The translations under genes and the position numbers were made by a program. Of a stretch of 8,375 bases of DNA, positions 1-6,692 are shown one piece after another. The stretch is from positions 1-8,375 of the forward strand of contig JAADDM010000150.1 in assembly GCA_013153955.1 (NCBI GenBank). Reading direction: 5' to 3'. Position 1 is the first letter of the stretch. Every line of letters begins with the position of its first letter. The notes beneath the pieces were generated by a model, which made no database searches, was not told where the DNA came from, and saw nothing but the letters and a program-made list of their open reading frames with translations. The stretch is from Gammaproteobacteria bacterium. Lineage in GTDB: Bacteria > Pseudomonadota > Gammaproteobacteria > Thiomicrospirales > Thiomicrospiraceae.

Positions 1-1369
1 ACCAAGCTTCATGCGTTTTGATCTCTTCACTTAACTGTTTAAGAAAAAGGGCTTCGCTTGAAGCAGTATAGTTTAGGGCGTCGTTAAACCTGCTCACCAC
101 ATCAAACTTATCCTCTAGCAGCACAATCTCTTCAATAGATTGAACGCCAATACCTTCAATTTTTGCAGCACCCTCATTTAAGTTATATGCCTTTAAAGAT
201 CGATCCCCCGCGTGTAATCTTTGAAACTGTGCTTCAAATAGATTACGCGCATCATACAGCTGAATATTAGTACCAACCTTTTCACCTCGGTAGTTAATGG
301 CTGTGGTTTCGGCTGAATCCGACTGTTGATTGCTTCGCTCAATGCTACCAGATTCATGGCATGCACCGTCCAGAGAAAAGCAGAAATCTACCCCCCCTAA
401 ATATAACGTAGAAACACCTAGATAGTGCGCAATACCAAATAGCGCATTCGTGACAGTAGGACCGTCTGAAATAAAGTTATCTTCGCCGCCTTTCGCCCAT
501 GGAAACCGTCGTCGACTATAGACCTTTAAGCCGGACCATTGACGAATTAAAGGCCGATAAGGGTGCTCTCCCGTAATCAAAATACTGTTTTTTTCAAACC
601 CGTACATCTCTTTTGAGTATTCTAATATGAGAGGTTGCCCGTCAAACACGCCGATAAAGTCAGGGGTTATTCCCTCTTTTTGGAGTCTTTTACAAATTCT
701 ACTGGCGGCAAAAATCCAAATTTTAGCTTGGTTCTCTTTTATCCAAGGAATAATAAGATCTAAAGAGGGCCCTCCCCCAAGCAAGATACCGGGAACATCG
801 CCTTTGAGTTGTTGTTTAATGCTCGATAAGGGGGTTGGACGATCACAAACACTTTCTAATTGCTGGTCAAATGCGTGTGTAAAATCATGGTTATCCACTC
901 GATCAATTTGGAAATGGCTGAACAGCTCTTTATATTGCTTTTGAATAGACGCATACCTGCCTTTCGCTTCAAGCGTGACCAATGCGCTTAATAAAAAAAT
1001 CGCATTGCGAATGGCATAATCTTGATACTCCACGTAAAGCTGTTCAAATTCAAACACTTCAAAGCTAAACAGCTCTATTCTAAAGTGCTCAGAATCTGAT
1101 AGAATTTCAGCTCGACTATTTTTTATATGCTCAATGACCTCTGGGTAATCAATCACAACAAATCGTTGGCCGCTGGTCGATATTTGAGATAAGTAATCCA
1201 GAATAAGACCTGAATCGCTGCCCAATACCACAAACAACTTATCTTCTAGTAGTGCTTCTCCTATCGTTTTTTGATAGAGCAATGCAGAAGGGGTTTGGTT
1301 CAACATTTCTGGAAAGTAGCCATCCAGGACGGTTTCATTTTGATGTGTTGTAACGATACTAAGACTCAC
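1..1369 (-). CDS. maf: Motility accessory factor (Maf/DUF115 family), probable flagellin nonulosonate transferase; 3' end cut by window
   Basis: Read by hand, this frame is open from GTG at 1369 to the left edge: 456 codons, no stop, C-terminus missing. A central MAF_flag10/DUF115 domain (MptE-like fold) is visible: GGGPSLD at residues 198-204, TPDFIGVFDGQP at 235-246, SDGPTVTNALFGIAHYLG at 301-318 and YLGGVDFCFS at 323-332. An N-terminal Rossmann-like part (LFVVLGSDSGLILDYL) precedes it. Maf proteins are known to be needed for transfer of pseudaminic or legionaminic acid to flagellin Ser/Thr in the cytoplasm before export. Family members are often 600-700 residues, so perhaps a third lies outside. 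The GTG start is chosen because an in-frame TAG lies at 1384-1382 and AGAAGG sits 8 bases upstream. It follows the methylase gene by 80 bases, as expected for the transfer step of this operon. This is unrelated to the septum-formation protein also called Maf. The acceptor is inferred. Confidence 0.85.
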   Translation of the reverse strand, partial: MSLSIVTTHQNETVLDGYFPEMLNQTPSALLYQKTIGEALLEDKLFVVLGSDSGLILDYLSQISTSGQRFVVIDYPEVIEHIKNSRAEILSDSEHFRIELFSFEVFEFEQLYVEYQDYAIRNAIFLLSALVTLEAKGRYASIQKQYKELFSHFQIDRVDNHDFTHAFDQQLESVCDRPTPLSSIKQQLKGDVPGILLGGGPSLDLIIPWIKENQAKIWIFAASRICKRLQKEGITPDFIGVFDGQPLILEYSKEMYGFEKNSILITGEHPYRPLIRQWSGLKVYSRRRFPWAKGGEDNFISDGPTVTNALFGIAHYLGVSTLYLGGVDFCFSLDGACHESGSIERSNQQSDSAETTAINYRGEKVGTNIQLYDARNLFEAQFQRLHAGDRSLKAYNLNEGAAKIEGIGVQSIEEIVLLEDKFDVVSRFNDALNYTASSEALFLKQLSEEIKTHEAW

Positions 1370-1377
1370 TCGTACTA

Positions 1378-1383
1378 CCTTCT
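1378..1383 (-). promoter_or_regulatory. Ribosome binding site that fixes the maf GTG start
   Basis: AGAAGG on the minus strand, 8 bases before GTG at 1369. An in-frame TAG overlaps its first bases (1384-1382), so no longer N-terminus is possible, and no ATG lies near the start of the frame. This supports a GTG start. Confidence 0.65.
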
Positions 1384-1449
1384 AAATTATAGGGTTCGAC
1401 TAATTTAATGCGGTATCAAACGCGATGGGCGGATTAATGGGCTTGAGTT

Positions 1450-2070
1450 CTAGGGCTTTTTGAGTAAAAACCAAGTAATATCATCCAAGGGGAACTCAGG
1501 ATCACCGTGGTAAACAAATCCATAGTCCGCCAAGGTTAACTCGGGGTATTTCGCCATCATCTCACCGGCAAAATCACGCTTGAAGTATTTACCATCGTTG
1601 CCTCGGTACTTAACCATAACGGGGGTTGGGTTATAAGATTCTGCAATCAGCACCCAGCGACTAGAGGACTCATACAGCTTTTCATACATTTTAGGCAGCT
1701 CATCTGGGTTAATGTGAATCAACACACCCAAAATCATAGAGAGCTCGTAATGTTTACCGACAGAGAAATCTAAAGCTGATTGGTGAAAAATCTCAGTACA
1801 ACCGCCCCATTTTTCCAGCTCAGCTTTAGCAAAGGCATTAATTTCAACGGCTGACAACGCCATAGAGGCATCCAAATTCGCTAAGCTTCTTAGATTTAAG
1901 CCTATATTAGACCCAAACTCAATGACTGAATCCAGTTTACCCGTTCTCCCAAGTATCTTAGAAAACAGCGCCATTTTATTTTTTAATAGGTCATCGTTAT
2001 TATTACGTTGGCTGTAAGCATCTCCAAACTCACCCGCCCAAAAAGACTCTTGTTCTGTTTTATATTCCAT
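1450..2070 (-). CDS. Pseudaminic acid biosynthesis-associated SAM-dependent methyltransferase
   Basis: A 206-residue class I methyltransferase resembling the family defined by its presence in Pse loci (TIGR03587, recalled from knowledge, not searched). SAM-binding motif I is VIEFGSNIGLNL (residues 49-60). An acidic residue ending the next strand, E76 in SAVEIN, would contact the SAM ribose. ILGVLIHINPDEL (113-125) looks like motif IV and the following helix, and LIAESYNPTP (141-150) like a later core strand. The N-terminal TEQESFWAGEFGDAY (5-19) is typical of this family. The start is supported by AAAAGGAA six bases upstream of ATG. It lies 54 bases after pseI and 80 before maf. The likely substrate is Pse, CMP-Pse or Pse already on protein, giving an O-methylated Pse; neither the methylated position nor the stage can be read from sequence. 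There is no signal peptide, so it is cytoplasmic. Confidence 0.87.
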   Translation of the reverse strand: MEYKTEQESFWAGEFGDAYSQRNNNDDLLKNKMALFSKILGRTGKLDSVIEFGSNIGLNLRSLANLDASMALSAVEINAFAKAELEKWGGCTEIFHQSALDFSVGKHYELSMILGVLIHINPDELPKMYEKLYESSSRWVLIAESYNPTPVMVKYRGNDGKYFKRDFAGEMMAKYPELTLADYGFVYHGDPEFPLDDITWFLLKKP

Positions 2071-2076
2071 CGCTGA

Positions 2077-2084
2077 TTCCTTTT
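2077..2084 (-). promoter_or_regulatory. Strong ribosome binding site of the methyltransferase gene
   Basis: AAAAGGAA on the minus strand, six bases before ATG at 2070. Unlike the overlapping genes upstream, this gene has its own good site, so it can be translated independently of pseI. Confidence 0.7.
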
Positions 2085-2124
2085 ATCTTATTTATAACGA
2101 GTGTAAGCTAAATGCAAAGCAACC

Positions 2125-3177
2125 TTATAGCCACTCTTTACCCACCGCTGTTCCACGTTGGATGTTTTTGTGTGCAACTTGTCCCAATATTCTGTCTATA
2201 TATTTTGGCGCAATTCCATAGCCAGGTCGTATGCTTTTAACATGCTCAGAGGTAATCTTCTCGCCTACTTGAAGCGCTTTTACAAAGTAAAGCGAACGCC
2301 TAAATTTAACATTTTCAAGCTCACTAGACTGCCTGCCATAATCCACTTTCCCTAAAGAGGACCATGCGGTTTTCACACCAGAACACAGCGCCTTTAAGTC
2401 AGTTTCCTCTAATGAGAAACTATCATCAGGGCCTCCGCCCTTACGGTCTAGGGTCACATGCTTCTCGACAATACTTGCCCCCATTGCAACACTGACAATC
2501 GCTGTTGTATTATCAAGCGTATGGTCAGATAGGCCAACGGGGAGGTCAAAATGGTGCTGCATATCTTGCAAGGTACGCAGGTTATAATCTGCGGCGGGTG
2601 CGGGGTAACCACTTACGCAGTGTAAGATAGCAAGTGCCTGACAGCCGGCTTCACGCGCGGCATTAACGGCTTCTTTAATCTCTTCTAGATTGGCCATTCC
2701 CGTAGAAATAATCATCGGTTTACCGGTTTGAGCAACGTATTGAATTAAAGGCAGGTCAATCGCCTCAAATGAGGCGATTTTATAGGCCGGTGCATTCAGG
2801 TCTTCGAGTAAATCAACGGCGGTCTGGTCAAAGGGAGAGCTGAAGATAGTGATGGATTTTTGCCTTGCATAGTCAAACAATGGCTGATGCCACTCCCAAG
2901 GCATATAAGCTCCTTTATAAAGGTTATATAGGCTTTGTCCATTCCATAACCCGCCTTCAATTATAAATTCTGGCGAATTCATATCCATAGTAATCGTATC
3001 AGGTGTATAGGTTTGTAACTTAATCGCATCTGCACCACTACGCTTTGCCATGTCAATAATTTTATAAGCATTCTCAATACATCCATTATGGTTAGCCGAC
3101 ATCTCAGCAATCACATAAGGGGGATAATCTGTACCAATACTGCGCCCATTAATGGCAAATTTTTTAGGTTCTAACAC
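2125..3177 (-). CDS. pseI: Pseudaminic acid synthase PseI (start revised to GTG 3177)
   Basis: PseI condenses 2,4-diacetamido-2,4,6-trideoxy-L-altrose with phosphoenolpyruvate to form pseudaminic acid, releasing phosphate. The protein is 350 residues from GTG 3177, close to the usual 340-350. The N-terminal NeuB TIM barrel shows VIAEMSANHNG (22-32), AIKLQTYTPDT (51-61) and FSSPFDQTAVDLL (112-124). Probable metal and substrate residues are H186 in LHCVSGYPAP, H219 in LSDHTLD and H240 in VEKHVTLDR. A C-terminal SAF (antifreeze-like) domain covers about 300-350, with EKITSEHVKSIRPGYGI. The frame can be extended to another GTG at 3222, which would overlap pseH by 31 bases, but there the purine-rich stretch runs directly into the GTG with no spacer. 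GTG 3177 has AAAGGAG five bases upstream and clears the pseH stop. Assignment as PseI rather than NeuB or LegI rests on the surrounding PseB/C/G/H set. Confidence 0.93.
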   Translation of the reverse strand: MLEPKKFAINGRSIGTDYPPYVIAEMSANHNGCIENAYKIIDMAKRSGADAIKLQTYTPDTITMDMNSPEFIIEGGLWNGQSLYNLYKGAYMPWEWHQPLFDYARQKSITIFSSPFDQTAVDLLEDLNAPAYKIASFEAIDLPLIQYVAQTGKPMIISTGMANLEEIKEAVNAAREAGCQALAILHCVSGYPAPAADYNLRTLQDMQHHFDLPVGLSDHTLDNTTAIVSVAMGASIVEKHVTLDRKGGGPDDSFSLEETDLKALCSGVKTAWSSLGKVDYGRQSSELENVKFRRSLYFVKALQVGEKITSEHVKSIRPGYGIAPKYIDRILGQVAHKNIQRGTAVGKEWL

Positions 3178-3182
3178 ACGCA

Positions 3183-3189
3183 CTCCTTT
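3183..3189 (-). promoter_or_regulatory. Ribosome binding site that decides the pseI start
   Basis: AAAGGAG on the minus strand, between the pseH stop (3194-3192) and the proposed pseI GTG at 3177, with a 5-base spacer. It favours the 350-residue PseI over the 365-residue form starting inside pseH. Confidence 0.7.
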
Positions 3190-3191
3190 GA

Positions 3192-3710
3192 TTATAAAAC
3201 GGTAGGAAGCGAGGCTTCCCACTCCTTTTTTAACATTCCAAAACAGTGTATATCATAATACTGCCCTTTTAATAGATGCTGTTCGCGAAGAACGCCTTCG
3301 AGTACAAACCCTAACTTTTGATGTAGGTGGCGCGATGACTTATTAAAAGCAAGCACCTCACCGATGACCTTAACACCAGCTAATTCGGTAAATATTTTTT
3401 TAAGTGCCTGTTGCGCCATTCTAGTCCCTGCCCCACGCACCGCAAATGGGTCAATATAGAAGCCCCACTCATAAACACCACCCTCTTCGCTTAGCTTTTG
3501 TATCTGTAAAAACCCAATAGGTTGGCCAGCTTCTTCATAAAGGTAGAGCGTTCTAAGTGCTGAGTATTTGCTGGCTTCAAACCATTCGATATGCTCATCC
3601 TTATCAATCTCTTGCTGTGAAAACATGAATTTCTTAATTTCAAGGTGGTTTCGCCACTCCCTGATTATCTCTAAATCATCCGTTCTAAGCGCCCTTAAAT
3701 AACCTTCCAT
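3192..3710 (-). CDS. pseH: PseH, UDP-4-amino-4,6-dideoxy-N-acetyl-beta-L-altrosamine N-acetyltransferase
   Basis: A 172-residue GNAT acetyltransferase of the RimJ/RimL-like (Acetyltransf_3) type. In the Pse pathway it moves acetyl from acetyl-CoA to the C4 amine made by PseC. Visible GNAT features: an N-terminal strand and helix with LRTDDLEIIREWRN (8-21), the middle strands QPIGFLQIQKL (63-73) and YEWGFYIDP (80-88), the acetyl-CoA pyrophosphate loop AVRGAGTRMAQQAL (90-103), and the late motif NKSSRHLHQKLGFVLEG (123-139). The loop keeps R92 and G95 of the usual R/Q-x-x-G-x-G/A but has R97 at the last position. The ATG overlaps the pseG stop by one base (TAATG), and only a weak purine-rich stretch precedes it, suggesting translational coupling. 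GNAT sequence alone would not give the substrate; the neighbours do. Confidence 0.9.
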   Translation of the reverse strand: MEGYLRALRTDDLEIIREWRNHLEIKKFMFSQQEIDKDEHIEWFEASKYSALRTLYLYEEAGQPIGFLQIQKLSEEGGVYEWGFYIDPFAVRGAGTRMAQQALKKIFTELAGVKVIGEVLAFNKSSRHLHQKLGFVLEGVLREQHLLKGQYYDIHCFGMLKKEWEASLPTVL

Positions 3711-4843
3711 TATGTCAAATCCAATAAAATTTTAACGACCCTTTCACAGCCGAGTCCATCTAATACATTAGAGGCATTCAGTGATAATTGTTTGAGCTGA
3801 TTTTTAGATAAGTGCACCAAATCCGAAAGGGCTTTCGGTAACGCATCTTTATCAAAGACAAGCGCAATTTTCTGTTCAGAAAGTACCTTCATAATCTGCT
3901 GTTGATTATTAGCTAACATCATAACCATAGAGGGTAAGCCAAGAGAGCAACGCTCCCAGGTCGTTGCCCCTGCTGCGCCAATCGCAAAGTCACTGTTTGC
4001 CATAATCTCAGCCATATTATCGACACTCACTAATACCTGTGTTTGATAACGCATTGTTTTAGCTTGACGCTGTACTTGAGTCAAATGAGGTGCCGTCGCC
4101 CCCAAAACCACTGTTATTTGTAAGGTATTGGGGAGCGAAAGTGTATTAAGAAAGTCTAAAATTTGTCCTGTGACATTACTTTGATCAACGCCCCCCATGG
4201 TAATTAAAAGCTGTTTAAAGCTAGGCGCATCTCGGTGCTGTAAACTAAACGCTCGCCATTGAGAAAAACTGGGCGCAAGCAGTGCGTATTCCGCACCCAA
4301 TAGGCTATGACAGGCCTTTGGCACTAACGACTGATAATCTTGAACCGCTCTCCCATAAGTCTGGTCAAGCAGCACATCACAAAGATGCTTTCGGTTGGCT
4401 AAGTCATCAATCACCATGAGCTTTTGATTGCTCTTTGTAAGCGCACTCTGCCATATTCGGTCAATCGCATAATGGTCAACAATAAGCCAGCGAGGAGCGT
4501 ACTCTTTTAAAAAGACCTGACATTCAAAAGCATCTTCTTGCTGGGTTGCCCCCAACCAAGCAGCATACGTTAAATCGGTCGTTGCCACATTTGAATCCGT
4601 CACTTCTCCGTTATTGAGCAACTCTGTGGAGGGGTTTAATAACAACCTAAAAACAAAAAAACCTTTTTGCTCAATCTGCTCAATCAGGTGGCCTTTATGG
4701 GCTCTACAGATAAAAGAGACCTCTGCGCCGTTTGACTTTAACGCCTCCGCTAAAGTTAAACAGCGCATGACATGCCCTATTCCGATCTTAATTGAGGCAT
4801 CTACACGAATCACAACCTTGCTGCCCATTAACTGATTAGACAT
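3710..4843 (-). CDS. pseG: PseG, UDP-2,4-diacetamido-2,4,6-trideoxy-beta-L-altropyranose hydrolase
   Basis: PseG removes UDP from the diacetylated altrose intermediate, giving the free sugar used by PseI. The 377-residue protein has a GT-B fold like MurG. In the N-terminal domain VIRVDASIKIGIGHVMRC (10-27) carries the glycine loop and H24, matching the catalytic His of characterised PseG. WLIVDHYAIDRIW (119-131) and MVIDDLANRKH (143-153) follow. The C-terminal domain has LLITMGGVDQSN (212-223) and AIGAAGATTWERCSLGLP (287-304), the nucleotide-binding region. It is longer than the Campylobacter enzyme (about 274), partly because of a segment around residues 68-108 including YAAWLGATQQEDA, which I recall from gammaproteobacterial homologues. 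The start overlaps the pseF end by 8 bases and no clear ribosome site precedes it, so coupling to pseF is likely. M6 is an alternative start nearer the usual N-terminus. Confidence 0.93.
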   Translation of the reverse strand: MSNQLMGSKVVIRVDASIKIGIGHVMRCLTLAEALKSNGAEVSFICRAHKGHLIEQIEQKGFFVFRLLLNPSTELLNNGEVTDSNVATTDLTYAAWLGATQQEDAFECQVFLKEYAPRWLIVDHYAIDRIWQSALTKSNQKLMVIDDLANRKHLCDVLLDQTYGRAVQDYQSLVPKACHSLLGAEYALLAPSFSQWRAFSLQHRDAPSFKQLLITMGGVDQSNVTGQILDFLNTLSLPNTLQITVVLGATAPHLTQVQRQAKTMRYQTQVLVSVDNMAEIMANSDFAIGAAGATTWERCSLGLPSMVMMLANNQQQIMKVLSEQKIALVFDKDALPKALSDLVHLSKNQLKQLSLNASNVLDGLGCERVVKILLDLT

Positions 4844-5528
4844 TGTGATGCAGCACTTGATACATTAACTCAGCCCTGTCCCAATCGTCTTGCGTGTCAA
4901 TATCTTGAACAAGGTACCTAGGCAAAATGTAAGGTGATGTGTGCTCTGAAAAAAGTGGTAATAGTTGCTTAAACGCTAAAGCCGTTCCCCAATAAAACTG
5001 ACCAGCATCATGATAGGCAGGCTCTAAATCCTGAGAACGAAGCTGGAAGCTTTCAGGCTGAAACATCTCTAAACGATGTGTATTGGTTACTTTAAAGGCT
5101 CTCTGAATCGGAGAGGCAAATTCTGAGACACTAAAACAGTAATCAGCCCCACTCTCCTGTCGTTGCCTCAGGGCTAAGGACAATATTTCAGCGGTGACAA
5201 AAGGGGCGGTTGCATACAAGCAACAGACTTCATCAACTTGTTCGCCCGCCTGTTCATACCACTCTATCGCATGTTTGATTACGGGAAGTGTGCCGGTATA
5301 ATCATCTGATAACACGCAAGGTCTGACAAAAGGAAATTCAGCCCCATAAGCCTTAGCCACTGAGCCGATCTCTGAATCATCCGTAGAGACTATCACCTTA
5401 TCAAAACAGCCACTTTTTAAAGCTGCGTCTATTGAATAGGCGATCATCGGCTTACCAAGAAAAGCCTTAATATTTTTTCGCGGAATGCGCTTGCTGCCGC
5501 CTCTTGCGGGGATAATACACAATCTCAT
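4836..5528 (-). CDS. pseF: PseF, CMP-pseudaminic acid synthetase (cytidylyltransferase)
   Basis: PseF activates pseudaminic acid with CTP to CMP-Pse plus pyrophosphate, giving the donor used by the transferase. At 230 residues it has the normal length for the CMP-NeuAc synthetase superfamily. The CTP-binding motif IIPARGGSKRIPRKNIK (5-21) is intact, including R9, K13 and R14. VIVSTDDSEIGSVA (45-58) is the second conserved block, LYATAPF (104-110) the third, and YHDAGQFYWG (172-181) is a block characteristic of PseF-type enzymes. DIDTQDDW (209-216) near the end supplies conserved acidic residues. The ATG overlaps the pseC stop in an ATGA junction, and only a weak AAAGCAG-like site precedes it, so it is probably translated by coupling. 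NeuA is the alternative name, but the Pse gene set around it argues for PseF. Although it acts last among the six enzymes, it is third in the operon. Confidence 0.93.
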   Translation of the reverse strand: MRLCIIPARGGSKRIPRKNIKAFLGKPMIAYSIDAALKSGCFDKVIVSTDDSEIGSVAKAYGAEFPFVRPCVLSDDYTGTLPVIKHAIEWYEQAGEQVDEVCCLYATAPFVTAEILSLALRQRQESGADYCFSVSEFASPIQRAFKVTNTHRLEMFQPESFQLRSQDLEPAYHDAGQFYWGTALAFKQLLPLFSEHTSPYILPRYLVQDIDTQDDWDRAELMYQVLHHNV

Positions 5529-6679
5529 TGCAGTATCTGCTTTAAGACAGAGATGACCTGATCTTGATCTTCTATCGTCATCGCATGAAATACAGGAATG
5601 CTAATGGTTTGATGATAATAGGATTCTGCATTCGGGAAGTCGCCTTCTGCAAACCCTCTCTGCTGGTAATAGGGCTGGGTATGTACGGGAATATAGTGCA
5701 CATTAACGCCGACCCCCCTGTCTCGTAACTGTTTAAAAACTCCTGCTCGACTTAACGTAACCAGCTCTGGTTGAATCAAAATAGGGTATAGGTGAAAAGC
5801 GGACTCTGTCTCTGAGTGCTGCATAGGAAGCTTCAACGGAAGTCCTTGTAAAAGATCATCATAACGCTTAGCAAAGAAGGTACGTTTTTCAATAAACTCA
5901 TTCAAGCGCATCATCTGACTTACGCCCAACGCGGCCTGAACCTCCGTCATTCGATAGTTAAAGCCTAAATCAACCTGCTGATATACCCAAGGACCTTCGG
6001 CTTCACTCATTAATTGAGCATCACGCGTCACACCATGACTTCTCAGCAGCTGCATTTTCTCAGCCAAACCAGGCTGGTTAGTCGTTGCAAGGCCACCTTC
6101 GGCAGTGGTAATGATTTTAACAGGGTGAAAACTAAAAACGGTAATGTCAGAGAACTGGCACCCGCCGATTGGCGAGCCTCTATATTGACCACCAATGGCA
6201 TGAGCGGCATCTTCAATAATGCTAAAGCCATACTCAAGGCTCAGCGCATGGATTCGCTTCATATCACAGGATTGGCCGGCAAAGTGAACGGGAATGACAA
6301 TTTTAGGCAGACAACCACGAGCTTTAGCCTCTTTTAATTTTTGCGCTAAGGCGTGTACACACATCGTGTAAAGATCAAGATTAATATCGACAAAATCAAC
6401 ATCGGCACCACAATATAGCGCGCAGTTGGCGGAGGCAACAAACGTATTAGGACTGGTCCAAAGCACGTCCCCCTCACTCAATCCAAGCGCCAAACAAGCG
6501 ATATGTAACGCAGAGGTTGCGCTGTTAACGGCAACCGCATAATCCGCCGAACAGTAGTTGGCGACACTCGCCTCAAATAAAGGAACTTGCGGACCTTGCG
6601 TTAGGTAGTCTGAATGTAGCACCTCAACAACCGAATCAATATCCGCTTGAGAAATTGACTGTTTTCCATAAGGAATCAT
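5525..6679 (-). CDS. pseC: PseC, UDP-4-amino-4,6-dideoxy-N-acetyl-beta-L-altrosamine transaminase
   Basis: A 384-residue PLP enzyme of the DegT/DnrJ/EryC1/StrS family. PseC transfers the amino group of L-glutamate to C4 of the PseB 4-keto product. Substrate and PLP features are clear: VNSATSALHIACLALGL (51-67), which holds the PLP phosphate; DVLWTSPNTFVASANC (71-86), with the residue stacking on PLP; IIEDAAHAIGG (154-164), with D157 expected to contact the PLP nitrogen; and TVFSFHPVKIITTAEGG (180-196), where K188 is the expected Schiff-base lysine. LGFNYRMTEVQAALG (238-252) and VNVHYIPVHTQPYYQ (325-339) are typical substrate-site blocks. ATG at 6679 lies 13 bases after the pseB stop, and AAGGAAG (6694-6688) overlapping that stop is a good ribosome site. 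The end overlaps pseF by 4 bases. Confidence 0.95.
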   Translation of the reverse strand: MIPYGKQSISQADIDSVVEVLHSDYLTQGPQVPLFEASVANYCSADYAVAVNSATSALHIACLALGLSEGDVLWTSPNTFVASANCALYCGADVDFVDINLDLYTMCVHALAQKLKEAKARGCLPKIVIPVHFAGQSCDMKRIHALSLEYGFSIIEDAAHAIGGQYRGSPIGGCQFSDITVFSFHPVKIITTAEGGLATTNQPGLAEKMQLLRSHGVTRDAQLMSEAEGPWVYQQVDLGFNYRMTEVQAALGVSQMMRLNEFIEKRTFFAKRYDDLLQGLPLKLPMQHSETESAFHLYPILIQPELVTLSRAGVFKQLRDRGVGVNVHYIPVHTQPYYQQRGFAEGDFPNAESYYHQTISIPVFHAMTIEDQDQVISVLKQILQ

Positions 6680-6692
6680 CTAAACGACTTCC

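Noticed and set aside
627..944. 105-codon plus-strand ORF
   Set aside because: Lies antisense inside the continuous maf frame and has low-complexity, non-domain composition; a shadow.
1386..1391. Perfect TATAAT on the minus strand before maf
   Set aside because: The only good -35 match (TTGATA, 1419-1414) is 22 bases away, and initiation would fall within the ribosome site; not a convincing promoter.
2091..2118. TTTGCA and TATAAA, 16 bases apart, on the minus strand before the methyltransferase
   Set aside because: The -35 matches only four of six positions, and the predicted start would lie at the edge of the Shine-Dalgarno sequence; too weak to call as a promoter.
2158..2355. 65-codon plus-strand ORF opposite pseI
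   Set aside because: Antisense to the SAF domain of PseI; no independent support.
4614..4835. 73-codon plus-strand ORF opposite pseG
   Set aside because: Antisense to the PseG N-terminal domain; no motif.
6014..6337. 107-codon plus-strand ORF and an overlapping 64-codon minus-strand ORF (6043-6237) inside pseC
   Set aside because: Both lie in other frames of the well-conserved pseC coding region, with no recognisable domain and no ribosome site; shadows.
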